64,000 bases of DNA from Inia geoffrensis (lineage: Eukaryota > Chordata > Mammalia > Artiodactyla > Iniidae). A program made the position numbers and the translations under genes. Location of the stretch: NCBI GenBank assembly GCA_036417435.1, contig CM070909.1:7286597-7350596 (forward strand). Reading direction: 5' to 3'. Below, in pieces: positions 32,657-45,534 of the stretch (positions are counted from its first letter, which is position 1; each line of letters starts with the position of its first letter). The notes beneath the pieces were generated by a model. That model was not told the origin of the DNA. It did no database searches and was given only the letters and a program-made list of their open reading frames with translations.

Positions 32657-32820
32657 AAGTGAGTGAGTGAATGAATAAATGCATTTCCCTAATCTCTAAA
32701 TGGTTCACATGTGCCTGTCTTGTGTTTTCAACTAGACTGTAAGGTCCTGCAGGAAGGGTCCAGCTCTTCACTTGAGATTTAGCACTGGATCAGAACAGGA
32801 TACCTAGATGACCCTTCAGC

Positions 32821-33455
32821 TACCGTAAGTCCCTTACACACGAACCTTCAAGTTGTGAACTTTCAAAGGTGTGAATGTGTGTTTGCGTGTCCAATCACGT
32901 TAGTTAGTTCACGTGTCTGACGTACATTGTCACGTGCGTGCATCCTCTACAAGTGGTTGTGCTTTTGTGCACTTTACTGTACAGTACTGTATAGAGTACA
33001 GTACAGTATCTTTATAGATAGAATTGAACCCAGCAAGGAACCAGAACCTATGCCATCAGCGTCAGGCGTGAGTGACATTGCAGCTCGTCCTCCGTCTCCT
33101 ATCACTGACAATCCTTCAGCTCTACCATCTCCCACCTCCTCTCGCTCCTCCAGTCAGTAACTCTTCCTGCCTGTTCACTCAATGCCAGCCTGTGTGTGCC
33201 AGCTGTTGTGCTGCACTACTGTACTTTTCAAGGTACTGTACCACAAGATTAAAAATTTTTTCTATATATGTTGTGTTTGTTTGTTTTTTATGTATTATTT
33301 GTGTGAAAAGCATTATAAACCTATTATAGTACAGTACTAAATAGCTGATTTTGTTAGTTGGGTGCCTAGGCTAATTTTGTTGGACTTATGAACACACTGA
33401 ACTTACGAACACGCTCTCGGAACGGAACTCGTTCATATGTAGGGGACTTACTGTA
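32821..33455 (-). mobile_element. Non-autonomous mariner/pogo-like DNA transposon
   Basis: About 25-bp terminal inverted repeats (taccgtaagtccc... and its reverse partner ending gggacttactgta, 21 of 25 matching) with TA at both ends enclose 635 bp. The inside has gtacagtactgta-type palindromic runs and, on the plus strand, an open segment at about 33008-33160 ending SSRSSSQ plus stop, which looks like a transposase C-terminal remnant. Orientation is uncertain. Confidence 0.7.
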
Positions 33456-33459
33456 GTTA

Positions 33460-33960
33460 GCTGATGGCTTAGCAGAGAAAGTTGCCCTTTCCCATTTCAC
33501 TGGTGATGGGCTGGAAAGGGAGGATGCTGAACAGGCATGGAGAGTCCCCAGGATGCCTGGTTGAATGGTGGTTGCTCCACCCTTAACCACAAATTGTTCA
33601 TTGACCACCGCTTTGGCATCTACAACAGTCTTTGGAAAGAGATGTAGTAATTTCCCCCACGGGGCTTATTTTTAAAATCAGTGGCTGAGAATGCCTGCCA
33701 GAAGTGGGGTCAGACAGCTCTGAGCTGCTGGTGGATGGGATGGGTGCTGTCTGAGAGGAGATAGAGGGGTTGGCTCTTAATTTTGGACCTCTGCTTCCCT
33801 GGAAGAGGAAGCCAGGCCAAAGGGAAGGGATGGCTTACACTGAACAGACCACAGCTCATGACGATGCAACCATCTAGCCAGGCAGTGTTTTCCCAGTTCT
33901 AAAGTTTGAAGACTGGGGCTGGGCCAGCCAGAGAGCTACTGGCCTTCCATTCACTCAGTG
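33460..33960. other. Unassigned intergenic sequence
   Basis: Nothing recognised. Confidence 0.4.
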
Positions 33961-33964
33961 GAAA

Positions 33965-34180
33965 AAATTAAAGTTTTATTAGTTCATACATGTGCCAAGT
34001 ACTCCTCCAGGCACTAGGGATTAAAGTGTGGGCTTGATATAGTTTCTGCCCTCCAGAGGCTTACAGACACGTGGGAGAAGACAGACAAGTATCTGTGTAA
34101 ATATGCTAGCAGGTAAATACATTAGTGCGGTAAGTGCAGCAATGGAGGTAGAGGGGTAGGGAGTCCAAGGAGTCTTCGAA
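33965..34180 (-). repeat. L2/MIR-type fragment
   Basis: The phrases gtgccaagtactcctccagg, ctgccctccagaggcttaca and gacagacaagtatctgtg follow the pattern of an old L2-family repeat. Confidence 0.45.
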
Positions 34181-34318
34181 GAAGTAGCATCCAGCTTGAG
34201 ACCTGGTGATGAATAAGGGTAGCCAGACAAAGGAGACAGGCATTCCAGACAGTAGACTGTGCAGTGCTCAAAAGAGGAAAGAAAATGCCACGTCCACAGG
34301 TAGGTCAACTGAACTAAA

Positions 34319-34508
34319 GCAGGGGTCACCACATAGTGGCTCAAGAGCCAAATTCAGCCAGCCACTTGTTTCTGTAATTAAAGCTTTATTTTCACATAGC
34401 TCCACCCATGTCTTTACATATTGCCTATGGCTGCTTTTGTGCTACGGCTAGAGTTGAGTCATTGCAACAGAGGACATATGGCCCTGAAAGCCTAAAACAT
34501 TTACTTTG
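34319..34508 (-). repeat. hAT-like MITE (second copy)
   Basis: Same family and orientation as 27702-27915: caggggtcaccacatagtgg start, gttgagtcattgcaacagag centre, cctaaaacatttactttgct end. Confidence 0.5.
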
Positions 34509-34514
34509 CTGGTC

Positions 34515-35225
34515 GAGAGACTGTGGTTCAGGGGAGAGATTGGAGAGTGCCAGGAAATGAGGCTGGAGAGGTGACTGGGAGGCAGACAATGAAAGGCCTT
34601 GTAACCAGGCTAAAGGGTTCACTATTTTAAAAGTTAGGAGGGAGGGACGGATGTCTTTTCAGCAGGAACACAACATGATGATATTTGAATTTTAGATAAC
34701 TGGGGTGGGATGAAGAGAGGAGGAGAAGCAAAACTGGGGTTAGGGAGGACAGTTGCGGGGATGGCATACCGGCAAGAAATAATGCCCTGGACTATAAAGG
34801 CACCAGTGGGATGGAGAGAAATGGAAACATTTGAGAGAAATACGCAAGATTTGGTGATTGATTAGATATGAGGGTGTGTGAGAGGATGGGCTAGGGAGCA
34901 AGGCTTCTATTTGGAATTTTTCTAAGATGAGGAATAAGCAATCATGACCCAATAGCCCTTCGGTAAAAGTTGACTTCTTTGCATTCATTACTTGAACGCA
35001 TCAAATTCCTTGTCTCAGGATTTGTTAGTTTTTACAGTGTGCTTAGACTCAGCATTACCACCTTCATGGGACATAGAAACCTTATCCCCATATAGGTCCC
35101 TTCACATTGTAGTTGTTTTGTGCATATACCATCTACATACATTGAAAAGCTCATTGCACAATGTTACAATTTTTGCTGTCAACTGTCAAGTATATTTTAA
35201 AGAACTCAAAAGGAGAATAGTCTAT
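34515..35225. other. Unassigned intergenic sequence
   Basis: Nothing recognised before the HAL1. Confidence 0.4.
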
Positions 35226-35229
35226 CATG

Positions 35230-36460
35230 TGTACGTGACATTTACCATTTCTGTGGCTCTTCCTTCATTCCTGGTGCTCCAAGTTTCCTCCTGAGCCTCT
35301 AATGTCTGAAGGACTTCCTTTAGCAATACTTTTAAAGCAGGTCTTCTGGCAACAAATTCTCTTAGCCTTTCTTCATCAGAGAATGCCTTTATTTCAGTTT
35401 CGTGCCTGAAGATATTTTCACTTCTGGGTTGACAGACTTTTTCCACTTCCTCCTGCTTCCATGGTTTCTAATGAGAAATCTACTGCCACTCCTATTGGTG
35501 TTGCCCTGTAGGTAATGCATTGTTATTTTCTGGCCGCTTTCAAGATTTTGTTTGTTTGTTTTTAGTTTTCAGCAGTTTGATTATGATGTGTCTGGGTGCA
35601 GATTTCATTGAATTTATCCTGGTTGGGATTTACTGAACTTCTTGAATCTGTAAGTTTATATCATTCATTAATTGGGAAGTTTTCAGCCAATATTTCTTTG
35701 AATATTGTTTCAGTACCACATTCTTTCGCCTCTTGGGACTCTAATGACATGAGTGTCGGACATTTTGCTATTTTCTCACAGTCCCCTGAGGCTCGGCTCA
35801 TTTTGTCACCAATCTTCTTTTCTCTCTGTTGTTTAGCATGAAGAATATCTATCAATCTGTCTTCAAGCTCACTAATTCCTCTCTCTGTCATCTCCATTCT
35901 GCTTCTGATCCTATTCAGGATTCCTTTATTTTGAAGACTGAATTCTTTCGCTCTAGTAGTTCTTCTTTATATCTATTTCTTGGCTAAGAATTCTTTTTAT
36001 TCATCAAGAGAGTCTGTACTTATTTCATAAAGCATGTTTTAATAATAACTTTGTGGTATAATCCCAATATCTGTGCCATCTTAGGTTGTCTTTTGGGAGG
36101 TGAGATTTTTCTTGTTCTTTGCATGGCAAGTGGTTTTAGATTGTATTCAGGGCACTTAAAATATTATGTTATCAGATTCTAGGTTTTGTTCAAATCCTAT
36201 GGAGAATGTTGATATTTTTCTCCTAGCAGGAAATCAACCCAGTTTGTTTCAGGCCACAAGTTCAGACAAACACGTTGTGGGTTATGGTTTGAATGACAGT
36301 TCCATTTTCAAAGTCTTTGCAGTGTTATTAGAATTTTTCTTGCATTGTGCTTCTCAGTGGACAGCCTGGAATCTGGGTGGTGGTCTATCACATCGTTCAA
36401 TTCTCAGTGTTTTTAGTATGAGGTTTAGGATCAGATCCACGCTGGCACATCTCTGGAGTA
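35230..36460 (-). repeat. HAL1 (half-L1) element, antisense
   Basis: On the minus strand, two surviving frames resemble L1 ORF1p: a coiled-coil part at 35897-35661 (ISELEDRLIDI, then an AENFP segment) and the C-terminal part at 35446-35225 (EIKAFSDEERLREFV, RRPALKVLLKEVLQ). No ORF2 sequence follows, which fits HAL1, an L1 relative with ORF1 only. Frames are broken and the copy is inactive. Confidence 0.7.
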
Positions 36461-36469
36461 AGCCCAGGA

Positions 36470-37075
36470 GCTCATAAACTATTTTATGGTGTAGGTTTCA
36501 ACTTCTCCCTCTCTATGATTTCCCTGGTACATTCCCTGTACCAGAAATCTGGGAATTTAGTTTCCCTACTCAGTGTACTTACTGCAACTGCTGTTTTTAA
36601 AATTTTTGTTTATTTGTTTCATTTTATTTCCTCAACCTGGGAAAGCATCTTCCTGTACTCTGTCTGGCTAACTAATATTAACTTTTCAGGTCTTAGCTTA
36701 AATGTCATTTTATCCTAAAAGCCCTCCCTTATTGTCATATCATTTATGTTCCCCTTATCGTCCCATAAGGTTACCTATGTATTTGTTTATTGATCTAATA
36801 TATCTCTCCTACTGGACAGGAGATGAGATGATGTGTCTTGTTCATCTTTATGTAATATTTCTATATTTAAAACAGCTTATGACATAAAAGACATACTCAA
36901 CACATACTTATTTACTTATTTAATTTCCTTCCATCTTCCCACCCACCCATCCATGTCCTGCCTCACCCCCCAAAAGGCATTAAGATCCTCATATTCAAAA
37001 ATGGCTTTGGCTCTCAAGAATCAAATTAAATCTTATCTTTTCATAACTTTATAATTTGTAGAGCATTCTCACATT
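36470..37075. other. Unassigned intergenic sequence
   Basis: Possible L2-like stretch around 36640-36900 (ggtcttagcttaaatgtcat); otherwise nothing recognised. Confidence 0.35.
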
Positions 37076-37094
37076 TCCTTTTTTTTTTTTTTTC

Positions 37095-37220
37095 CTGCCT
37101 GATTTTATGAAGTTGAGATGGGGGAAAATGTAGTTTAGAGACAAGTAAACAAAGAGTCAAAGACATGAAATATTTGTCCAAGGCCATAACTGGTTAGTAA
37201 TGGAAATGATGAGTAGGGTT
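37095..37220 (-). repeat. MIR-like fragment
   Basis: The phrases gaagttgagatgggggaaaa and ccaaggccataactggttag resemble a reverse MIR core. Confidence 0.45.
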
Positions 37221-37489
37221 GGTAGTAGGGTGAGGCAAGTGAGATGGCTACAGACCAGATTTAAGGAGCATTTACTCTCAGGGTTGTGAATGCTTGCACA
37301 CCCGAGAGTGAATGCTTTCTTATATATTTCACTCTTGGCATTTTGTTTACCTCTTCTTAGGCTTGGCCCTGCTGGTGGATCAGTTCAGGTCTTTTTGACT
37401 CCAAAGTCTCCTTCAATATTTTGACAGAGAGCTCTAATCAAATGTAACCAGCCACGCATTCAGGTCTGACTTTCAACAGCACTTTGAAG

Positions 37490-37640
37490 AATTTTGGTGT
37501 CACAGACATCTGGCTTTGAGTCTAAACTCCTCTCTAGTAACTGCATTACCCTGGGCAAATTACTTTTCCTTAGATATAAAACAGATACGATATCTATCTC
37601 ATAGGCTTGCTTAAAGATTAAAATGATATAAGGTAGGTAT
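37490..37640 (+). repeat. MIR SINE
   Basis: The run tggctttgagtctaaactcc, ttaccctgggcaaattactt, aggcttgcttaaagattaaa fits the MIR core and 3' part. Confidence 0.65.
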
Positions 37641-37649
37641 GGCAATCTG

Positions 37650-38060
37650 CTGGTTGTCCTTAATATTTGTTTTCTTCTTCTATAGACATAGGAATACCAG
37701 TTTTTATTTGGGACATGGCAACCAAAAAAGGGACTCAATTTCCCAACTCTTTTGCATGTAGATGTGAACATATAACTATGTTCTAGCCAATGGGATGTGA
37801 GTGGCAGCGATGTGCACGACTTTTGGATTGTATCTCATTACCACTTTCCCCTTCTTACTGAGTGGAATGCAGACATAGTGGCAGGATCTCTTGGGCCATG
37901 AAATAAGAGCAGCACCTTAGTGATAGCTGAACAAAAGATGGAGTCCTGGAACCCTGATACCTTTCCAGAGCAGAGCTGGCATTCTAACTTGGACTTGAAT
38001 ATAAAAGTAAAGTAAAATTGTATCTTTCCTTCACCAACATAACGTTGATACTTGGTCACA
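37650..38060 (+). repeat. MLT1-like LTR fragment
   Basis: The phrases gttctagccaatgggatgtg, cttgggccatgaaataagag and tggagtcctggaaccctgat fit diverged MLT1 LTR interiors. Confidence 0.45.
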
Positions 38061-38554
38061 GAAGTTGAATTTACATCTTAAACTTATGCAGTAGGTAAAG
38101 GAGCATAGGGCTTAGAAGAAAGTAAGTGTTTAATACTGGTAAGATACTAGTAAGTATAATCTGCATGTTTCTGCTAAGCCTCATTCATTAACATGGACAT
38201 AGCTTGATTTGAATGTGGGGAAGAAGTCCATATCATGAGTAGGTTTGGAGTTCAAGTTTACACTATCCATGTGTTTTGGGAACAACCAGTTTTTAATAAA
38301 CTAACATAAAATTTGGTCCTAGGCTAAGAATACCCTTGGGTAGCCTAAAAGAAAAATACGTTAAACCTTTCTGGAGGAACAAATTCTCAAACCAGTTTAT
38401 ACAGACTTATTACAAAGATCCAATGAAGGTAATTTCATAATAAAAAATTACAAAGCAATCAAGGACACAGTCAACAGTGTATGAGAACATGCAGACTCCA
38501 TAAACGGAAGAGATTCCTAAGAACTTGAGCTAATTGAATGGTCTTTAATTCATA

Positions 38555-40985
38555 CATTAAGGGAAAAAGAAAGAGCTTAAATAAACAACTGAGCCTTACA
38601 TCTCAAGGAACTAGAAAAAGAACAACGTAAGCCCAAAGTTAGCAGAAGTAAGAAAATAACAAAGGTCAGAGTAGAAATAAATTAAATAGACACTAAAAAG
38701 ACAATAGAAAAGATCAATGAAACTAAGAGCTGTTTTTTAAAAAAGATAAGCAAAATGGATAAACCTTTAGCCAGAATAAAAGAGAGAGGACTCAAAATTA
38801 GAAATGAAAGAGGAGACATTACAACTAATACTACACATGTATAAAAAATCATAAAAACTACTATGAACAATTATATACAAAAAAAAATCAGACAACCTAG
38901 AAGAAATGGTAAATTCCTGGAAACATTCACTCTACTGAGACTGAATCATAAAGAAACAGAACACTCAAACAGATCAATTAAGAAGGAGATTGAAGCCATA
39001 ACCAAAAATCTCCCAACAAAGAAAAGTCTAGGATAGAATGGCCCCACTGGTGAATTCTACCAAACATTTAAAGAATTAACAACAATGCTTCTCAAAGTCT
39101 TCCGAAAAAATAGAAGAAAAGGGAACACTTCCAAACTCATCTTATGAGGCCAACATTACCCTGATAACAAATCAGAAAAGGAAATTACAGACCAATATCC
39201 TTGACGAACACAGATGCAAAAATCCTCAACAAATTATTAGCAAACTGGAATACATAAAAAGGATCATACACCATGATCAAGTGGGATTTATTGAAGGGAT
39301 GAAAAGATGGTTCAACATCCACAAATCAATCAACATGATAGACCGCATTAACAAAATGAAAGATAAAAATCATTTGATCGCCTCAATAGATGCAAAAAAG
39401 GCATACATGTCAAACCCACAGCTAACATTATATTCAATGGTGAAAAGCTGAAAGCTCTTCTTCTAAGACCACAAACAAGACAAGGATGCCTGCTCTTGCC
39501 ACCTTTATTTAACATAGCACTGGAAGTCCTGGCCAGAGCAATTAGGCAGGAAAAAAAATAAAGTGTCCAAATAAGAAAAAAAAGGTAAAATTGTCTCTGT
39601 TTGCAGATGACATAGTATTATATGTTAAAAATCTGTAAAGAGTCCACCAAAAAAGTTAGAACCAATAGACAAATTTGGTAAAGGTGCAGGATACAAAATC
39701 AATATAAAAATCATTTGTATTTCTACACACTAACAACAAACTATCAGGAAGAGAAATTAAGCAAAGAATCCCATTTACAATTACATCAAAAAGAATAAAA
39801 TATCTAGGAATAAATTTAACCAAGAAGGTGAAGGATCTCTACACTGAAAACTCTAAGACACTGATGCAAGAAACTGAAGAAACTACAAATAAATAGACAG
39901 ATATTCTGTGCTCAAGGACTGGAAGAATTAATATTATTAAAATTCCATACTACCCAAAGCAGTCTACAGATTCAATGTAGTCTTCTGTCAAGATTCTAAC
40001 AGCATTTTTCTCAGAAATAGAAAAAATAATTTCAAAATTTGTATTGAAACACAAAAGTCTCTGAATAGCAAAAGGAATCTTGAGAAAGAATAAGACTGGA
40101 GGCATCACAGTTCTTGATCAGACTATATTACAAAGCCATAGTACTCAGAAGAGTATAGTATTGGCATAAAATAGTGAAACAGAATAGAGAGCCCAGAAAT
40201 AGATCCACACACAAATGGTCAATTAATTTATGACAAAGGAGCCAAGGATATATAATGGGGAAAGGACAGGCTCTTCAATAAATGGTGTTGGGAAAACTGG
40301 ACGGTCACAAGCAAAAGAATAAAACTGAACCCTCATCTTAAAGCACTCACAAAATTCAACTCAAAACGTATTAAAGACTTGAATGTTAAGGCCTAAAACC
40401 ATAAAACTCCTAGAAGAAAACGTACGGCATAAGCTCCTTGACATTGGCCTTGGCAATGATTTTTTGGATTTGACACTAAAACAAAGGCAACAAAAGCAAA
40501 AATAAACAAGTGGGACTATTCCAAACTAAAGAGCTTCTGCATAGCAAAGGAAACCATCAACAAAATGAAAACGCAACCTATGTATGGAATGGGAGATAAT
40601 ATTTGCAAATCATGTATCTGATAAGGGGTTAATATCCAAAATATATAAGGAACTCATACAACTCAATAACAAAAACAAACAAAGAAACAACTCAATTAAA
40701 AAATCGGCAGAGGAACTGAATAGGCATTTTTCCAAAGAGACATACAAATAGCCAATAGGTATATGAAAAGATGCTCAATATCACTAATAATCAGGGAAAT
40801 GCAAATCCAAAGTGCAATGAGATATCACTTCACACCTGTTAGAATGGCTACTATCAAAAAGACAAGAGACAACAAGTGTTGGCAAAGATGTGTAGAAAAG
40901 GGCACCCTTGTGCACCGTTGGTGAGAATGTAAACAGGTGCAGTCACTGTGGAAAACAGTCTGGAGGTTCCTCAAAAATTATTCAA
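38555..40985 (+). repeat. 5'-truncated old L1 (ORF2 part)
   Basis: It matches the ORF2 order of the intact-length L1 at 50.6-54.4 kb: linker (ctcaaggaactagaaaaaga), fingers (caccatgatcaagtgggatt), the FADD active-site region (gtttgcagatgacatagtat near 39600), then the C-terminal part. All frames are broken. Confidence 0.8.
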
Positions 40986-40989
40986 ACAG

Positions 40990-41660
40990 TTCATGACCAG
41001 GGAAATCAAACTGGCCAACAAACATACTATGCTACACAACATCACCAGTGACAACAGAAATGCAAAACCAGATGGCACTATTTCTTACTGGAATGGCAAA
41101 AGTTAAAATTTCTGAAAGTTCTTGCCTGGTTTCTACAAGGATATGGAGGAAAAATGGAGTGTTCATATACTGTCAGTGGGAGGGTTATTTGGGACAAACA
41201 CTTTGGAGTTAAATTTGGAACTAACAAATTCGAAGTTGTTAATACTCTAGAATCCACCAATTCTACTCACAGAGACACACCCTGGAGAAGCTAACGTGCA
41301 CGCACAATGCAAAGCGTCTCACTGTCCATCAAGAGGAGAATAAACAAATAAACGAACTGGGACGTAAGCATATAATTCAGAGTACTCAAAAATAGTATAT
41401 AGCAGCTAAAATGAATGAAGTGGCTCTATCTGTATCAGTATGGTTAAATCTCAAAAGCATGATATAGGGTTTAACAAAAGCAAGTTGTTGAGTGACATGC
41501 AGAAGATAATGCTTTCAGTATGACACCTTCGGCACATCTCAATACGACACATTTTATGGCTACACTATATAGACATGGATGTACACTATACAGATATGCA
41601 CTGAAACTATAAATAAACCCATGAGAATGAAGAACATCAAAGTTAAGACAGCAATCACTA
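40990..41660 (+). repeat. L1-type 3' fragment of a different subfamily
   Basis: The phrases ttcttactggaatggcaaaa, tactgtcagtgggagggtta and gaatgaagtggctctatctg follow L1 3' UTR patterns different from the preceding piece. Confidence 0.45.
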
Positions 41661-41689
41661 CTGAGGAAAGACTGATACATTGGTAGCAG

Positions 41690-42225
41690 AAATATTCCCA
41701 CATTTTCTCCCCACCCTGTGTCCATGCTTTTTGCTATGGGACTTTAGCAGCACTTCTCATCAAAACAGGGAGCCTATTACCTCACTCCTAGAATATGCGA
41801 TGGCTTTGGGACTTGCTTTAACCAACGGAATGTGGTATACAAGTGATGTGTGTCAGTTCTGAGTCTAGGCCTCAGAGGCATCGCACAATCCCTCTGTCTT
41901 TTCCAAACTACTGACGCACGTGAGCAAGTTGGGGCCAGCCTCCTGCAGGATGAGACCCAGTGAAGGACAGTCCAGGTATCCCAGCTGAGGTCAGCCTATT
42001 CCAGCCTACAGCCAGCTGACCTCCAAACGCCTGAGAGAGACAAGCCAAGATCATCAGAGCCACCCACCTGACCTACTGAAGCGGATCTGAAGAGTGAGCC
42101 CAGGTAAGACCAGAGCAGCCGAGGTGACCAAGGAGTCATGAGGAGTAATAGGGCTTATTGTTTCAGCCACTAAGTTTCCAGGTGGTTTGTTACTGAGAAA
42201 TAGCTGACCTAGGAGGAGCACAGAA
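41690..42225 (+). repeat. MLT1-like LTR
   Basis: The end gcttattgtttcagccacta, aggtggtttgttactgagaa and tagctgac is the typical MLT1 LTR end; the body has ctttaaccaacggaatgtgg. Confidence 0.6.
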
Positions 42226-42229
42226 TGCA

Positions 42230-43345
42230 TGAGGGGCAAAAGGGACAAGGGTTCAACTGTGTCTTTGATGTTTTACGTCTCGAGACCCGAAGCAAACACA
42301 GCAAAATGTTAAGATTGCACATAGGTAGTAGAGAAATGAGGATTTGTTATCTAATTCTCCTAGCTTCTCTGTATGTGTGAAGTATTTCACGATAAAAGAA
42401 AATTTACACAGAAGAGTAAATGTCCAACGTGCTACACCAGACAAGGTGGCCTAGAGGGTTTTAAAAAACAACAAAGAGATGAACTTGCCCTCTTGCCCCC
42501 TCCCTACTTCACCGTCACCACACGCAGAGCCGAGAGAGTGGACCAGGGATTTCTGAGTTAACATTCTCTTCTCTCATCCCCGGGACGTCTTCCCTAACCG
42601 TCCTGGAACTGAATCCTTTGCCAGTATTTAATCCTCTGGCCTCAGTGAGTCATCTGCACAACAGCACACAGCTGATCAGCTCACGGACAGGAGATCCTCA
42701 GGGACGAACCAGGGAAGAAAGCATCACAGGGGCAAATTCTATGCTCCTGCTCCGGGGGCAGCGGACTTTAAACCTCCGAACTACTTCATACTATCGTTAC
42801 GTCCAAAATCCAGATTCACCCGATAAAAATGTGAGAGTCCTTCCTGCTCCATCAAATACAGGGTCAGTCACCTACCCTGTGACTTCCTCCTGACACTCTC
42901 ACCTGCCCCCCCCCCACCCCGCCCTTTGAATTTGTTGCCGCTCCTGGCACAGGTGGCGTAGTGTGTCTGCCAGGAGATCTGCTGTTGCCCATCGAGAGGG
43001 ACGAAAGCTCCAGGGGATACGCACTCCATGTCAGAGAGAGAAAGGGCCAGGGGCGTCTGCTCCCATGGGGCTCAACATCCCTCTCGGCCCAACGCATTGC
43101 TCGTGTTTCTGTTTTGACGTCCACAGCCATCTACGTGCATCGCATTCTGCATTGACTGTGTACCTTCCTGTGTGCAGACTGGTCCTGCGAGTTACCCTGA
43201 GTTCTCATCCCAACTCAACTGGGCTGCACGCTGCCTCAGGACACGGTGAGGTAAGTGACTTCATGTCCCTACACTCCAGTGAAAGGAAAGAAGGAAAAGA
43301 GGAGAAAGGTCAGACAGGAAGGAAGAAAGGAAGGAAGGATAATAG
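42230..43345. other. Unassigned intergenic sequence
   Basis: Includes a C-rich tract at 42906-42924; no exon or repeat recognised. Confidence 0.35.
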
Positions 43346-43349
43346 CAGC

Positions 43350-43540
43350 ACATATTTATAGAATGATTATATGCCAGGTCGTGTGCGCTTTCTTCTTTAA
43401 TCCTCCCAACTACTAAGTGAGGTAGATACTATTATTAATGTTTCCTAGCTTACAGATGAGGAAACACGCTTCCGAGGGTAGCTAATACGCCTGGGGACAA
43501 GCCATGGCAAGTAAATCAGGGAGGCAGTCTTTGAGGCAGA
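43350..43540 (-). repeat. MIR SINE
   Basis: The reverse MIR core is visible: atatgccaggtcgtgtgcgc, cttacagatgaggaaacacg. Confidence 0.7.
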
Positions 43541-43544
43541 TTTG

Positions 43545-44385
43545 TTTAACTGGGTTCCCATCTCTGATGTCACACTGTCATGCTGAGAGTTTTGAGCACA
43601 GAGGAGCAGATAACAAGGAACCAGGACTTCACCATAAAGAAAGAAAAGGAAAGAAGGATAGAAAGCAGAAGAGAACACAGAGGGAGGGAGAGACTCACTG
43701 ACACAGGTGTCACACCGCAACTGCACGGTTTCTGCTTCACCCCTCGACATCCCCAGAAAGAGTCTGCGTGCTTCTTGGGTACTGTGTTCTGGGTTTCATT
43801 CTCTATGTGCCAAAGGCATCCACAGAGAGCTCGTCATGCTCTCCTGCCTGCGAGAGAAGACAGGCAGACAGTCGACTCTGGTGCTGTGGACCCTGAGTTA
43901 GCAAATCCTGCAAGCCTCTCATCACATTTTCATCAGCCAGTCAATACATAACCTTTCTTATGTGTGTTCCTTTCTAAAGACTCCTTATTTAATACAGATT
44001 GTTGACTCATTAACGTTGAACTCACGACCAGCCACGCCGCAACTGATGCCTAAGTGGACAGAGCTCACCTAACACCTGTATTTCTCCATAAGGCACAGCA
44101 CACCTTCTTTGCACTTACGAACCCCAGATAGCCTTTCAGCACTACACTTGGGGGGCACAGCAAAATCACCAAGAAAAAGCACAAAAATGTAAAAAATGTG
44201 GCAGGAAATAGACCTTGAAAAGAACACTTGTTTATGTTAGTGGAGCTGAGACCGGAAGGTGGAGGGTCACCCTTCTTCTTCTCGCAGCTGGGAGAGTGTG
44301 TGTGTCTGGCGACTCAGTTTTCCGCTGCTCTGTGCATGTGCACAAATGATGCCCAAGGCGGTGCCAAAGGGCCCCCCTTTCATCC
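43545..44385. other. Unassigned sequence, possibly old transposon relics
   Basis: Purine-rich stretch near 43630-43690. The segment 44090-44210 (agcactacacttggggggca) has the look of an old DNA transposon but I cannot name it. Confidence 0.3.
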
Positions 44386-44390
44386 TGAGG

Positions 44391-44460
44391 GTCAGTTACA
44401 ATATCCACGCACCTTGGAGTTGATGAGACTATTGCTTTTGTACATGCTTTATTATTTGGG
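44391..44460 (-). repeat. Unassigned interspersed repeat, copy A
   Basis: Read on the minus strand, this runs from an AATAAA-bearing start to attgtaactgac. It matches 47861-47930 with roughly three quarters identity. Confidence 0.5.
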
Positions 44461-44529
44461 GGTTACAAATACATTTTAGCAAGCAGGAGGATTTGCAAAT
44501 GTAGAGGCCACGATGAATGAGGAGTCATT

Positions 44530-45155
44530 GCATGTAGCATGAAGTGGAGCCAGTTCTCAGACTCGGACATGGGAGGAACCCTGCTTCTTCTGGGGAGACA
44601 GGAAAAGCAGTAGTAGGAGGAGTTGTGGCTGTGCATATGGAACCGGACCTCACGTGTTAGTCCTGCAGGGAACCTCAGGAGGCTACCCATCCTTCCCCGG
44701 GCTTTAGTTGGGATTTTGTTCTGGTCATGAGAGACTGTCAGCATCACAGGTCACAGAAAAGTCTAAATCTTCTTAATCAAACAGCTCCTCAAGCCCATCA
44801 CCTTTGTACAGCCTTCTAGAGGCTGCATCTTGCTCAGCTCTGTGCCTTCGTGTCCAGAAGAAACTCGGCAAACACTTGCTGTGTATTGAACGGGCCTCAG
44901 GTCAATCTGCCACTACGTGGTCCGTACCCCATCCTCCCTTTGTAACATATTCTCATGTAAATATTTCCTTCTAAAGCTGTGTTTCCCACCTTGAGGTTTC
45001 TGGAATTAGTGGTCCTTAGAGTTGTCCTAAGTATGTCACTGAGCTATTGAAAAAAAATCTTTCCAAAAATACATTTCACTAGGACAAGACTTCACACGTT
45101 AACATAAAATGGCAAGGTTTTGTTTTTGATTTTGTGAACCCACCTGGAACTACAG
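44530..45155. other. Unassigned intergenic sequence
   Basis: Nothing recognised. Confidence 0.35.
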
Positions 45156-45165
45156 AGTGATAATT

Positions 45166-45530
45166 TTTTTTTTTTTGGTAATTCATCAGTATTTTATTTT
45201 ATTTATTTTTGGCTGCGTTGGGTCTTCACTGCTGCGCGCGGGCTTTCTCTAGTTGCGGCGAGCGGGGGCTACTCTGTTGTGGTGTGCGGGCTTCTCATTA
45301 TGGTGGCTCCTCTTTTTGCAGCACGGGCTCTAGGAGCACGGGCTTCAGTAGTTGCAGCATGCAGGCTTAGTAGGTGTGGCGCACGGGCTCTAGAGCACAG
45401 GCTTAGTAGTTACGGTGCACGGGCTTAGTTGCTCCGTGGCATGTGGGATCTTCCTGGACCAGGGCTCAAATCTGTGTCCCCTGCATTGGCAGGTGGATTC
45501 TTAGCCACTGCGCCACCAGGGAATTCCCTG
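45166..45530 (-). mobile_element. CHR-family SINE, long form
   Basis: A long reverse-complement CHR element with a T-rich start, repeated cgggcttcagtagttgcagc-type modules and the tRNA-like head ending ccaccagggaattccct. The flanking target copies tacagagtgataat and tacagtgataat differ by two bases. Confidence 0.82.
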
Positions 45531-45534
45531 TACA

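Noticed and set aside
10521..32771. Many 60-130-codon frames with repeated peptide patterns (such as GSGRAGSAAMAHGPSRSAACG)
   Set aside because: All lie in CHR SINE copies and are chance translations of the same tRNA-derived repeat.
43580..43951. 123-codon plus-strand frame rich in Lys/Arg/Glu
   Set aside because: Composition comes from a purine-rich tract; no homologous protein or splice structure recognised.
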